A DNA stretch of 64,000 nucleotides from Dichetophora obliterata (GCA_963920525.1 OY986435.1:103522615-103586614); one strand, 5' to 3'; positions 1 through 11,929 are shown, counted from the first letter of the stretch. A program made the numbers and translations. Notes: generated by a model not told the origin, from the sequence alone.

Positions 1-1189
1 TTTATAATTGTTTATTTTTACACTGCTGTTTGTTTATTAATTTAGTTTCAATTTTATTTAAATTGTTTGAAATAAAACACATAACATTTAATTTTTACAC
101 TATCGCGGTGTATATTTAGACACGAAACACGACAAAACATTTAAGAAACGGGACAAACAACTAGCTTTAAAAAAATTAAATCTATGACGAGGACGGACGG
201 ACGCACGTCTATGCCCAACGAGATCACGAACGCAACATGTTTCGTTTATTAACATGTAAGCCATGTATTCTAATTTTTTTTTAAGAAATCAACTTTGGTG
301 CCTTCTAGCATAGAAAACCAATAATACAATATAGTTTCTTCATATTGACTTCTAACTAAATTGTGTTAAAATAAACCCGACTACGTTATATAATAAAATG
401 GCTTGAAAATAAATCCTTAAATATTTAAATTTTTTTCCGCTTGAGGATCTAGAAACCTACTTTAAGCGCAATTTTTAAACGCGTTTTTCTTGGAAAGTTA
501 TTTTTCACGCGACGTGCAATGTAATTCAGCTCTTTGCAAATTGGACTAGATCTTTTTATAGAATGCTGTTTTTAACCGTTTTTTTATATCTAGAAAAATA
601 AGTTGGTTTTTTTTTTTAAAGTGGTCTTACTTAAATGTATTGTTTTATTTTTGGTTTCTCTTTGTCAAACTAATATTTACTAAATCGAACGAAAAAAGTT
701 CCATTTTTGACTTAAGTAGAGATTTGTGACTTGAAGGCTGTATGACATTATTTTTTCCAACTTCCAACATACAGAGTAAATGGAGCTATAGTATTTACTC
801 CAGCTTTGTTGAAATCCTTTCAATGATGCAAATTCAGTCGCTAGAGCTGTTAAACATAAAAAAGCATTTACAAAAATTTAGTAACTGAAATTGAAAAGAT
901 TCATCAGAAATAGTGTCTTATTTTGGGATACCTTTTTTACTCTCTATGCACTGCTACTTCTTGAAAATCGAGTGACCACCAAACGGAAATTGGCAAGCTT
1001 CATATTCTCTTTAACAAATGGCTCCAGCAGCACGTAGAAATTCCACATTGTGAACTGATGCAAAAATTTAGGTACCGACTACTCATAATTGTGCACATAA
1101 TAACAACACTTTAATTTTACTGCGCATCGAAGTTTTTTTGGCCAACTAATGATTGTAATCTTTGGAGCTGATATCGATCAGCAGAAATT
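1..1189. other. AT-rich stretch, no gene recognised
   Basis: Only short chance open frames are present. I see no transposase, reverse transcriptase or conserved motif, and no clear inverted ends. There is a small GC-rich patch with repeated GGAC near 190-205. Confidence 0.5.
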
Positions 1190-1510
1190 AAAACAGGTCA
1201 TTATGGATATAAAGTGCAATTCCAGCCCTTGCAAGGACTTTGATCGATCCTCTTTTCATTGTGTTGTGCGTGTTATTAAATGTTGGAACACAAATGATCG
1301 AGAACTAGATATACAAGTAATGCCGACTCCAAACGGCTAGTGTTCTCGAGAAGCTCTACTTGGCAGGTATTACTCTCTGAGGTTTATTTTATAATAAATA
1401 TTGATTGAATAGAATAAACATTCTGTCTCAGAAGTGAATTAAACCCCTGCCACCACTGTTCTTAGACTACCGACCACGCACTGTAATCAGTATGCCACGG
1501 ATGCTATAAC
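1190..1510 (-). mobile_element. Old, diverged tRNA-like SINE copy
   Basis: Read on the minus strand, this matches the SINE found at 9327, 19328 and 60335. It shares the body segments around the GATCAAT, TGCCGACTCC and CTGAGACAG motifs, and a weakened tRNA-like head near 1440-1500 with a degraded B box (GGGGTTTAATTC). Many substitutions mark it as an older member. No target duplication was found. A small open frame at 1149-1340 lies inside it and is not a gene. Confidence 0.55.
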
Positions 1511-2619
1511 ATTTTTAACGGTTAGCGGAACCTAAATCTTTAATATTGTGCATAAAAAAGTTCAACTGAACTGTATTGGTTCTAGTCAGAGAAAATAATA
1601 CGTGCTTCAAATGTTTTTATAGTAACAATTTTGTTGTCACAGCACAAGCTCAGTACCAATTAAACTGTGAATGAAGCGAAAATCACAAGTTACACCAAAT
1701 ATCCCAAGTAAAAATTTATAACTGGTTTCATATTTGGAAGTTAGAGATATCACAAGTTGACAAAAGTTATCAAACGAAAGTTATATCAAATCTTCAATAT
1801 GTCAAAATATTTTTGAGAAATTCAAGTGAATAAAATGGAATAACTTTTGAAATTGAATAAATCCCAAAGTTATTCCAACTTCTCAAGTTAAAAAAGTGAA
1901 TAAAACGGCCCTAAGCAGCTCAACTCGTTTTATTTTTTATTGGAGAGTTTTGTTCGAATATTATTACAAATATAACCTGCTGATGAGAAGCACCGTTCTG
2001 ATTCTATGCTAGTTGGAGAAATAGTTGTACAATAGTCGTAAGCAATTTGTAAGTTTCGAACACGATTGCCTTCACAATAAAACAAAATTATTTTCTAAGT
2101 CAGAATACCTGGCAATTTTTAAATACATAGCTGACTTCCCGATGTTGTAAATTCTTCTAAGACTTTGCAAAGTCTTTGCTCCAGTCATTCACACTCATTG
2201 TCCTAACAATCTTTTTCAGCCTCAATAAAAGTTTTTTCTAATTTTATATTCATATCAACTTAAAATGAAATTTTTGCCTTTACATGAATATTTTTAATAG
2301 AAATTTTTATTTAAAAATCCCGGGATCCAGGAAAGACCGGGATTCCGGGATTGACTTCCCTAATCAATACAGTTAAAATACTAGTTAAATAACATAAATA
2401 AATTAAGCTTAAAGTTATTTTCAGTTAAATTGAAATCTGGAGCATAAGCATAGCTGTTACATAAATTAATACACCTGTTAGGTTCGTTCAATGCATAATT
2501 TGTTCTATAAAGGCTCACTTTTAATATTTCTAATATCTATTATTTCTCAGATACCTTTGAGGTTCATACAAAACAAAAAATTTGATAATTCGGCAGATAT
2601 AATTTTACTGAATTAAATA
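1511..2619. other. Non-coding stretch with a possible hAT-like end
   Basis: No gene is visible. The GC-rich patch at about 2318-2361 ends in ATTGACTTCCCTA. Read in reverse this is TAGGGAAGTCAAT, which looks like a hAT-type terminus. I could not find a matching opposite end, so this is only a hint. Confidence 0.35.
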
Positions 2620-3830
2620 TGGTAAACTAATAAAAGTGAAGAGGTTAGTGTTCTATCTTTTAAAGATTGTAAACCAAGAAGTTTACGTCGAATATCATAA
2701 GATGGAAGACCATCAGGCCATTGCAACTTTTTGAGAGAAATCTTGTAATAATTCTTTGGTCTCGTTCTATACGATTTGAATACTGGACATAATTAAAAGG
2801 ATTTCAAATAATTAAACAGTACTCAATCTTATTACGTACAAGTGACACATAAAGTGCTTTTATTGTATGCGGATCCCTAAAATTTTGGGTATTCCGCTTA
2901 ATGAAACCAACCATTAAATTAGATTTTGCAACAATACAGTCGCAATAAGAATTAAAACCGAAGTTCAAATCGAATATAACACCCAAATCTTGTATCTCTT
3001 GTTTACGTGTTAAAATTATACTATTTAATGAATAATTATATGAAATTGTGTTCAAAGTTTTGGCATAAGTAACCACCCAACACTTATTTACATTTAAATT
3101 TAAATTGTTTGTAGCACACCAATTGTGGAAGCGTACTACATCACTTTGAAGCTTTTGACAATCAGAAAGTTGCGAAATCTTTAGAAAAAGTTTAACGTCA
3201 TCTGCAAACATTAAGCATTTAGAAAACTCGAAATACTGAGGTAAATCATTAATAAAAATTAAAAACAATAAAGGACCACAGTGGGTCCCTTGCGAAATAC
3301 CAGAAGAAGCTGTTATTTGGGTTTCAGAATATGTATCTCCAATTTTAACAAGTAGTTTTCTATCCTTTAAGAAACTGGTAACAAATTTTATTATTCCTTC
3401 TGACAAACCAAATTTCCTTAACGTATACAGTAAAATGTTGTGGTCAACTTTATCGAAAGCTTTTGCAAAATCAGTACAACCTACATCTAATTGATTTCGA
3501 AACTCTAAAGTGTCAACTATTTTTCTTGAGATGAGTGCCAAATTTGAACAAGTCGATCTACCAGGCATTAAACCATGTTGGCAATCACTTATTGCATTTT
3601 TCACGTGATATAATAATTTTTTTTTCAGAATGTGATCAAAAAGTTTTGCAAAGGTGTTTTGATTAACAATAGCTCTATAATTATTATTATTTCTGCGATC
3701 TAAAAATTGGAACAATAAAACATATTTTCCATGAGTCTAAGAAAATACCAGTTTTCAAACAGATATTTAAATAGTATAGAAATGGGCTCAGCAATACTGT
3801 CTATAAAAATTTGAAGGAACATTTATACAT
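2620..3830 (-). pseudogene. LINE reverse transcriptase fragment (CR1/Jockey-type)
   Basis: An open frame of about 303 codons (3715-2804) carries the reverse transcriptase core of a non-LTR retrotransposon. In order it has a finger region with NYRAIVNQNTFAKLFD, motif A DFAKAFDKVDH, the motif B region SSGISQGTHCGPLLF, the catalytic box FADDVKLF, and the thumb motif LGVIFD. Frame-shifted continuations lie on both sides. Upstream to about 3830 there is SIAEPISILFKYLFENW. Downstream to about 2620 there is LPSYDIRRKLLGLQSLKDRT. The first catalytic Asp and the paired Asp are kept, but the frame is broken at both ends and no endonuclease is attached. It is therefore a dead fragment. The FADD box and LGVIFD fit CR1/Jockey-like LINEs; the exact clade needs a tree. 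Confidence 0.85.
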
Positions 3831-4390
3831 ACATCATATAGAACATACATTTATTTAATATTCAGCATTTCTCAGCCACGTTTGGGAAAAAAAATTGAGA
3901 TCGGTATCGCAATCGCGACAAAAAAGAGTGATATGAACACGGCCAAATAAGTTACGATACCATTTCATTTAAATTTGTTTCACAAAAACTTTTCAATACG
4001 TATTCTTAAATTGAAAAATTTTTTCTACGAATTTTATTCGTAATTTTCAGACACGAATAGAATTCGTAGAATGGACGTCGTTTGGTACACATTAGAGCCC
4101 TGCGTAGGTGCACTTAAAACCGGCTTCAAAAAATTTGTTCATTTCACACTACACTGCACTGTCCTGCTTGCTCATGTGTGTGATTGCAGCGAAGACGAAC
4201 AAAACACGATAGAGCAATAAAAACAGATCATTGATATTGTTGATCTAAGATATCGTTGTCAGAGAGCTCACTGCAGTCAATGCAACGAAAGCTTGTTGAC
4301 TGGCAATAGATGATTTATATCAGACAACGAATACGGTGCTGGCGCGAACACTAGGTAAAAATGGGTCACGCATCATTATTTAACAGTGCT
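3831..4390. other. Non-coding stretch, nothing recognised
   Basis: This lies between the reverse transcriptase fragment and a tandem repeat block. I found no coding or inverted-end signal. Confidence 0.4.
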
Positions 4391-4700
4391 AGGAGGTTGC
4401 TGAATTCGAATCTGAAGTCAGAATTTTAAAAATAAAAATGGGTAATAGGGCTGCCACCTATTTTTTATTTTTACATATGCGATGCTGGTGCCAACATCAG
4501 GTAAAAATGGGTCGCTGAATCCGAATCCGTTGTCAGAATTTCAAAATTATAAAATTTTGAAATAATAGGGTTGCCACCTAATATGTATTTTTAAGAGTTT
4601 AAACATCATTTATCAGTGTTAGGAGGTCGCTGATATCGAATATGAAGTCAGAATTTTAAAATTCAAGATGGTGGATAGGGTTGCCACCTTCATTTTTTGC
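4391..4700. repeat. Three imperfect 115-base tandem repeats
   Basis: The core GCTGAATTCGAATCTGAAG recurs in degraded form at 4399, 4514 and 4629, exactly 115 bases apart. Each copy is followed by TCAGAATTTYAAAA and then by ATAGGGYTGCCACCT. The copies differ by substitutions and small gaps, so the array is old. The GGGYTGCCACCT box at the unit boundary resembles DNA transposon ends, but no target duplication was seen. Confidence 0.75.
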
Positions 4701-5076
4701 ATTTTTATGAATCATCATAACAAGACAGCAATTTTACATAGATTTCAGCAACATATTTTTGAATCGCTTCAGGCTCAGTTTGAATGCTGAATTTTGATAA
4801 GTGTATAAACTTCACAGAGTGCACTACATCGAAAGACTCGTATACAGTTGCAGTTCCTATGACATCGTTGCTTTTGTTATTATTTCTTGTGCGATTTTTT
4901 GGGTTTTTTTCTTTTTACTGTAACCCAATCATCCCAGCAACAATTTCGTCAATTTTATCATCAAATCTCTCACATATATTTCCCGAGAGGGCAGGAGAAA
5001 GAGTCGGAGTCAATAAGTTCGATTCCTTGGCTATAGAGACAATCAGCATAACGTTCTTGTCAGCTTTGCGGTGCTC
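4701..5076. other. Non-coding spacer
   Basis: A 98-codon open frame on the plus strand (4784-5080) has a hydrophobic run but no recognisable family. I treat it as chance. The stretch may be a decayed link between the LINE ORF1 on its right and the reverse transcriptase on its left. Confidence 0.35.
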
Positions 5077-5421
5077 TTAATTGGATTTAGTTACCGCAGT
5101 GGAGTTCGTTGACTTCTGGATCCACGACGCGACATTAAAGAGCTTGCCGTCGAAATCATCAAATTTATTTTGCATTTCTGTGAGTTGCGAAGAAAGAAGG
5201 TCAAATCTTTTTGTATTAAAGTCTGACGACGCGAGACACAAATTGCATTGCCATATCAAGTTTGGCGATTTTAATAAAATATCAAAAATAGTGTCTATTA
5301 AACCAGCACATTGAAAATGAAATGAACGACCGCAAAATGATGCACATTTAACGCAGTCAAGCTTTTTTGAATTAGCCTTAAATACGGCTATACATTCATC
5401 ACAATTTAAATTATTATGCAT
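5077..5421 (-). CDS. LINE ORF1 remnant with PHD-type zinc finger
   Basis: This is a 114-residue frame starting at the ATG at 5421; an upstream GTG in frame is less likely to be the start. The first 60 residues place metal ligands in PHD-finger order: a CDEC pair, a CVKC pair, HFQC (His then Cys) and a CNLC pair after a Trp (LIWQCNLC). The rest is polar with a coiled-coil-like stretch (LSSQLTEMQNKFDDF). PHD fingers of this kind are known in ORF1 proteins of CR1-like LINEs, where they are thought to help nucleic acid or protein binding. The reverse transcriptase fragment on the same strand 1.2 kb downstream supports a LINE origin. At 114 residues it is shorter than a normal ORF1. A host PHD protein exon is the alternative. 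Confidence 0.6.
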   Translation of the reverse strand: MHNNLNCDECIAVFKANSKKLDCVKCASFCGRSFHFQCAGLIDTIFDILLKSPNLIWQCNLCLASSDFNTKRFDLLSSQLTEMQNKFDDFDGKLFNVASWIQKSTNSTAVTKSN

Positions 5422-5445
5422 AGTGCACGCGAGACAGAAAAGCAC

Positions 5446-5789
5446 GTCCGAGCGAAAGCACAGTTAAAGTAGTTCAAATTAATTTGCACAATAGACACAA
5501 AATACTTGGCGTCCATGGTTTATAAATATCCGCAATACCAAAATAATGAAGATATGACGTTTGCAGTAAATTCGTAAAATTGATTAGATTCTTTTCGAAA
5601 GTAAATTTAACTTTACACGAAGCAGAAAATATGTGGATCTTTTACTCATTTTATTTTGTAGTATATTTTAATTTTTATTTTCATTCTTTGGTAACAAATT
5701 GTGCGCTTCTTTTGTTTGCTACATTTTTTTATAGAACGCTAGAATGTTCTTGCTTCTATTTCGTTTAGACAACTTGCCAGCGTTGCAGA
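5446..5789. other. Probable LINE leader or spacer, no gene
   Basis: This AT-rich sequence lies upstream of the PHD-type ORF1 on the minus strand. No motif was recognised. Confidence 0.35.
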
Positions 5790-6065
5790 CATGGTACAAT
5801 AAAAACAGGTAGGGTCACGACTGACTCTGCTCTCTTTCTCATAGCCATTAGTGTAAAAATATGGCGTTTCGGCGGTCGCGCTCTCAGTCATGATTCTACC
5901 TGGTTTTATTGTAGCATGCAAACAAATGAATTCCGTTTCGTTTGACAGTATCGGCGGTTGCACTCTGAGTCATGAGCCCGTCGGGTTTTATTGTACCATG
6001 CAAACTAATGTATTTCGTTTTGGCGGTCACGCTCTCAGACGTGAACATGGTTTAATTGTAGCATA
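5790..6065. repeat. CATGG-ended element with internal 70-80-base repeats
   Basis: It starts with CATGGTACAATAAAAAC at 5790 and has an inverted match, TTTTATTGTACCATG, ending at 6000. A unit starting GGCGGTCGCGCTCTCAGTC recurs in degraded form near 5871, 5953 and 6022. The ends resemble those of the P-like MITEs at 29879 and 47263. No matching 8-base flank was found. Open frames of 74-76 codons here just reflect the repeats. Confidence 0.5.
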
Positions 6066-6120
6066 TTTGTATCTTTTGTGTTCTTTCTCTGATTTGACAC
6101 TTATGCCTTATGAACAATAA

Positions 6121-6365
6121 TATTTGAAAAAAAAATTATTTTACCTACGACAACCCTCACTTGTTATCTATACATATAATAAAACTGTAAAAAAAATCTG
6201 TAGGCACAATGAATATTTTTTCGAAATTCGAATGTGGTTTCCAAAAATGTTGTCTGTCTGTCTGTCCGAACGTGCATCACGTGAAAACTACTAGATGGGT
6301 TTTCTTCAAACTTGACATGTAGATTCCTTACGTTCCTGATTGGGACATAGGCTGCTTTTTATCAC
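6121..6365 (+). other. Transposon-like segment with TCTG microsatellite
   Basis: It begins ATCTATACATATAATAAAA, then has TGTCTGTCTGTCTGTC and a segment around GTGAAAACTACTAGATGG. This combination is common at the left end of Helitron-like and related dispersed repeats in insects. It leads straight into the giant inverted repeat at 6366 and is not present beyond the other arm. The family assignment is a guess. Confidence 0.3.
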
Positions 6366-9326
6366 AAAAAAAGGACTCTCTTCAAAATAACGGTTTTTTC
6401 GCAAAATAATGAAAATTAAAAACACTGAAACGTGAGTTTAAAATTACAGATACGTTTGAATAACCTATGAAAGAGTTTTTGGTAATTAAAAGGGTTATAA
6501 ACACCACCTGGACGTTTTCGTTTATCTCTAATGAAGTACCCTACAAAATGCATTTTTTAACCAATATATGTTAATGTATACTAACTTATTCCATTTTCTT
6601 AAGTATAATAAAGTAAAAAATATTTCCGTTTGTTTGAAACCAGTAACATTCTCATATGGGTGAAAACAAAACAAAACAAAACAGCAAATCGGTGTACTCG
6701 ACCTTTTTTAAAAATTCTGTAAAAATTATCAACATTTTAGTTGGGTCTGTAGATACTGGAAATGGCATTTTTTTATTTACTCGCTAATTTATTTTGCAAG
6801 TAAGATGGGTTCAAAAATGATGAAAATAATGAAAAATATGCATATTTTTGATGATTTATTTCTTGAAAACCAATAGAGATAAAATCTTTCAACTTTTTTA
6901 TTTCAATGTAAAAATATAAGATTTTAATATGTGTATCCAAACTTTTTCAAAATTACAGTTTAAAAAAAAAGCTCTATTGAAGATATATTTTTTTTTTCAT
7001 CAATTTTATAGTTTTCAACCCTTCTCAAAATTTTTTTTCTCAGACAGTATTTTTGGGACTTATATGGTATACAGACGTGCTCATAGACTTTACTAAGAGT
7101 GATTCCATTGCTTTTCGACAAAAAAATTAAATTCTCAACCTGACCCTCTCCGATTTGGTTTAAAGTTTGCATACACGTAGTGTTGGCTACAATTTAGAAA
7201 ATCTATTTGTAATTTTTATTTTTTTCTAGTGGTTACTGAGTTACGGGTACTCAAAAATTGAAAAAAGGACTTTTTTTCTTGGGGACTGATTTTCATTTGA
7301 TCATAACTTCGGTTAAGTTTGAGATAGAGCAACGATTTTAGGTTCATATTAAAGATATTTTCCAAAGGCTTTTTTTGTATAACAAAACTTTACAATTTCT
7401 CAAAGATTTACTTTTTTTTTTTGCATAAAAGTTTAAAAACAAAATATTTTGATGAAAGTCAATTTAAAAAATTTTGAAAAAAATATATATTAATTAACGA
7501 TAGTTTATCTAAGTTCTCTGAAAATTTCGGCCTGAGACGACAAGGGGAGCACTAATAAAATAATTTTGAAGTAAACTTACTTTAAAATTTATGCTCAACA
7601 CAGCAGCTTGCGAGAAAGCTAAAAGAACTGAACACACTAAAGAAGACCATGTGTGTGTGTGCACAGTGCGATATCTGTTTTTTTGTCTCACAGTGATGTC
7701 TACCAAAATTGTTAAGTGTTAAACTTTATGTCTAATGTTTAATATGAAAGTTTTTTCAGTTGGCTTTTTCATAATGTTAAAAATTGTTATATATGTTATA
7801 CATATACATATTATGCATGTATATATGCATTTCGGCAGAGTTCGAAATATTGGACGCAATAAAACCAAGACTAAAAAACAAATATAAGATTGTTTTCTTA
7901 TTTAAAAAGTGAACTTGAGCCCGAAATAAACTCAAAATCATAAATTAAGAGGTCAAAGAATAAATCATATTCGGCCTTATTCTTGAATATTCGCTCTCAA
8001 AAGGACGTCGAAGCAAAATTGCCATATTTTTGAAACTTTCAATTTCGACTTTGAGATCTGCAGTGATTTTTTACTCAATTATTGAGCAAACGTCGTCAAA
8101 TAAATATTTAAATTTTTCTTAATCAGTTCTTGCTTTTTGTTTCTTGTCCTCAAAAATATAAATCGTTTTCTGATTTTTATGTAATAAAAATTGTTTTTCG
8201 ATTGTAATTTTTTTGCTCATAATAAAAATCGTTTAATGATTTTTATTATTCAGCTCAAAAATTAAAAACATTTTTTGATTTAATTTTTTTTTTCTCTAAA
8301 ATAAAAATCGTTCTATGATTCCTAATTAATTGCTCTGAAATATTGTTTTGTGATTTTAATGTTTGTGCTCAGATATAAAAATGTGCATTTAAAAATCAAT
8401 ATATAATTTTTTTTTAAAATGATTCCAAATAATGCTTCCAAATAATTAATATTCTTATTAATTTTAATGTTATTTTTTTCTTATATATATATATTAAATG
8501 AGTTTTTAATAAAGTTGAGTAATACGGAGCATTAAAAGTATTAGAATAAAATAATTGAAGTCGACTTATTACCAAATAGAATGATATTAACGCAACCGTG
8601 TGCATTTTTCGCTCAAATGCTCTCATTCTCTCACCCTGCTTTTACTTCAAAATAAGCATAACTGTTTATTAATGAATCTTGGTTTTAACAAGAGAAAAAG
8701 CAGTGTACGCATGTCAAGTCTTTTAATGACATAAAGGGATAAGCTCTACTGTACTCATCCTTTTCAAGCATGTCATACAGATAACAAAGTACCATTATCC
8801 AAATAGCATATAATACATTGTTAAGTGATCAGCGGTGTGATCAAAATTAAGGCTTTTGACGAAGTGTCCGAAAAAACTGTTAAATATCTTTTGAATTTGC
8901 TTCTAAAATTTTTTAAACACGATATTGTACTAAAAGTATTTTATCACATTGAGTGAAAAAACTTAGCTAGCATAATAATTGTTTATCTGAATCCGGTTTA
9001 GTTGTCATTTTTAGACTTATGATACCCTTTATTACATCTTCAACAGATACATGTAAAGAAACTAACGAAAGCGATGAGTTAAGAAAAGGTAGTAGGTGGA
9101 TTAAAATTTGATTCAAAGAAATCAGCGAAAAGGTTTGCATTTTCAATAGCACTTTCAGAGCTTATATTTCTTAAAAACATGCATGTGGGAACTTACGAAC
9201 TTTTTTCTTCGAATTAACAACATAACTCCAAAAAGCTTTCGGGTTTGATTTTATGTTTGTTTCAATATTTTGAACATACTGTTTATTTAAATATTTATCC
9301 AGAAAATTAAGCTCCCTCATATAATG

Positions 9327-9843
9327 TGGCGACCGTAGCCTAGTGGGTAGAGTGCGTGGCCCCTAAGCTAAAGAACTGCGGTAGCCCGGGTTCAATTCCA
9401 GCTCAGACAGAAAGTTTTTTCAATTGAATTAATTTTTCTGTTCGGTCGTCACCTCTCTGCAGACAATGGCAAAACTCAGAGAGTAAAATTTGCCATGTAA
9501 GGCTTCTTGAGAACATAAGGCGTTCGGAGTCGGCATAAAACACGTAGGTCCAGTTCTCGGTCATTTGTGATCAAACATTAATAACACGCACAACACAATT
9601 GATCAATAGAAGCTAGGTCAAAGTCACCTCTCTGCAGACAATGGCAAAACTCAGAGAGTAAAATTTGCCATGTAAGGCTTCTTGAGAACATAAGGCGTTC
9701 GGAGTCGGCATAAAACACGTAGGTCCAGTTCTCGGTCATTTGTGATCAAACATTAATAACACGCACAACACAATTGATCAATAGAAGCTAGGTCAAAGTC
9801 CTTCCAAGGGCTGAAATGTCCAGTTTATTTTATTTTTTTTTTT
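9327..9843 (+). mobile_element. tRNA-derived SINE with internal duplication
   Basis: The head contains a pol III A box (TAGCCTAGTGGG) and B box (GGGTTCAATTCC) in a tRNA-like layout. The target duplication CATATAATG is at 9318-9326 and 9844-9852, so it inserted into the LINE linker. The sense-strand 3' end is T-rich (TTTATTTTATTTTTT), not A-rich. Without the extra 175-base unit the element would be about 342 bases, equal to the other copies. Confidence 0.85.
9449..9798 (+). repeat. Exact-looking 175-base tandem duplication in the SINE
   Basis: Two units, 9449-9623 and 9624-9798, both start TCACCTCTCTGCAG and end just before the final tail. The mirrored SINE in the right arm has one unit, so the duplication arose after the arms separated. 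Confidence 0.85.
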
Positions 9844-10525
9844 CATATAATGTCTATGCTTTTTAAAGTAATCTATATTTTTAGATGCAGCCCATTTTTT
9901 ATAAAATTTATTGCGAAGACTTTTTAATTTTACTAGACCCACCCCGGTGGGTACCATGGCATTTTATATCTTTGCTCGCGTTTTTTAGGAACGTGCTCCC
10001 AAAAATTTTTTAAAAGGATAGATTTAAATATCATACAAGAGTCAGAAACATTACAGCAAGTTTGTTCATTATGCCGATTTTCGCTGTGCAAAATATTATT
10101 CTACAGATTAAAATTACAATTATTAAAGTTAAAATTATATTCATTATTAATTTTCGTATCACAACTAAGGAAAATATAAAAGTCTAAATCTATAGACAAA
10201 GGAATGTGATGCATATTAGGTGGTGACATAGGGAAAACAGCTTCACTTAGAGTGAAGTTAATATTATAATTTATGAAAGCAAGATCCAATATTTTATTTA
10301 ATTTATTTCTGCTACCGTTAATCTGTAATAAATCCAGTTCCAAGAAATTGTCAATAACAAGTACCTCGAGGTCACTATTACCATTTAAAGGTACTAAGCT
10401 TTCACCTACAGATACTTGAGACCAATTAATTTTACTTAAGTTGAAATCTCCAAGAATGCATAATTGATGATTATTGCTACAATTAAGTGCAAGATGCTTT
10501 ACATTTTCCATGTGAGCTTTATATA

Positions 10526-10748
10526 GGCCCCTATTATGTATTACAACTCAACTTAAGTTGACTAGATTCAACTAATTTTTTTTCTCATAATTTATTACAT
10601 ACAGTCCAGTTGAACTATGTTGTTTGAAAATTCTTAAAAGATTAAGGCAAACTACATGGTTCAACTAAAATAAATGTAATACGTTATATGAAAAAAATTT
10701 AGTTGAATCTAGTCAACTTAAGTTGAGTTATTTTACATAATAGGGGCC
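10526..10748. mobile_element. 223-base near-palindromic MITE (left arm)
   Basis: The inverted ends are GGCCCCTATTATGTA, followed by long inner inverted segments including CAACTTAAGTTGACTAG. It interrupts the LINE endonuclease frame between SPNSALEF and MENVKHLALN. No clear target duplication was seen. The mirror copy is at 17134-17356. Confidence 0.75.
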
Positions 10749-11479
10749 AAAATTCCAATGCACTATTTGGTGAAATATAGAAGACACAGACAAACAACAC
10801 ATCAGATGAGCCCTGAACAGCAACACATAGTTGATCCAACATCGAGTCTACACTTTTTAAGATGCAAGATGATGCTTGTAACGTAGAATTTACAGCAATG
10901 AGAACTCCTCCACCACGGCTATATCCAGTTTTAAGAACATCCCGGTCTTTCCGAAAGACATGATAAATATTAGGGTCAAAAAACTCTTCAACAAAAAAGT
11001 TGGATTTTAGCCAAGTCTCTGTAATAACATATACATCATATTCAATCTGCCAAAAACATTGAGTGTGATTTCGTTCGCATGCCGGATACATTTTGATAAA
11101 AATTTTTTAGTTTATTTGAATCGTTTTTTTCTATGACTTTTCCCCTTGGACCCTTGCTCTTCGAAAAAATTTGAAAGAGCTAACCTTTACGTCTGCAGGC
11201 CAAAGAGATGCATTAAAAACCAAAGAGAAGCAGAAACATCTAGTTTAAAACTAATACTTTTTATCGTGTCTATCGGTGCCGATTTTTTTAAAAGCTTGTG
11301 ACACAGCAAATTATGCCTCTCAGCATTAGCATGTTTTATAACATACACTCTAAAAACGGATTGAAAAATTTCTACAATAAATGTTATGAAATTTCACGAC
11401 ATTTATTTTCGATTTTGTAAAAAAAACCACGCAAAAAAAACCAGCGAGTTTTCCAATTTTGTCTGAAAATCAGCGTCTT

Positions 11480-11735
11480 TTCCAAAATATGTATATTTAC
11501 TCTATTTGAGCGTGTTTTCGCTCAGAGAGCCCTAAAATGTATAAATTCTCTACTTTTCACGCTATTCCAACGTGTTTTCGCTCAGAGAATTCTAAAATAT
11601 GTATATTTTCTACTTTTCACGCTATTTCAGCATGTTTTCGCTCAGAGAGTCTTAAAATATGTATATTTTCCCTACTTTTCACACTATTTCAGCGTGTTCT
11701 CGCTCAGATAGTCCTAAAAACGCTCCAGCAGCGGT
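11480..11735. repeat. About four 62-base tandem repeats (left arm)
   Basis: The unit contains GTGTTTTCGCTCAGAGAG, then CTAAAATATGTATATTTTC, then CTACTTTTCACGCTATT. The copies are slightly diverged and mirrored at 16146-16395. The 73-codon open frame here is a by-product. Confidence 0.85.
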
Positions 11736-11929
11736 ATTTTACGCTTGTCCTTAAATAAACACATCTGCTTTAACGTCATATGATTTCAAAGAGTTTATTC
11801 GAACAAGTGTCAAATTATATACAACCAAAGAGAATAAATTATATCAAGAGGAGCAGAAACTCAATGTTCGCTCTTGAGAATTATTTCAAGACTACAAAGA
11901 TTGGGTTCTGCCGTCGCGCTGCTAATGTT

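Larger units (their letters stand above)
8940..11125 (-). pseudogene. LINE endonuclease and linker fragment (left arm)
   Basis: Read on the minus strand, the piece begins near 11125 with FYQNVSGMRTKS. It continues through the AP-endonuclease motifs YDVYVITETWL and GGGVLIAVNS, then LGDFNLSKINWSQV and NKILDLAFIN, and a linker with NPKAFWSYVVNSKKK near 9250. It breaks off before any reverse transcriptase. Two later insertions split it: a 223-base MITE (10526-10748) and a SINE (9327-9843). Stops and shifts occur throughout. The motif order matches LINEs of the Jockey/CR1 group, whose endonuclease nicks target DNA for target-primed reverse transcription. The same fragment is mirrored in the right arm. 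Confidence 0.85.

Noticed and set aside
4784..5080. 98-codon frame with a hydrophobic run, considered as a membrane protein
   Set aside because: No known family, overlaps the end of the LINE ORF1 on the other strand, and base composition matches non-coding surroundings.
9327..9415. tRNA gene on the basis of A and B boxes
   Set aside because: It cannot form a proper anticodon arm, continues into a repeated 250-base body and has target duplications, so it is a SINE head.
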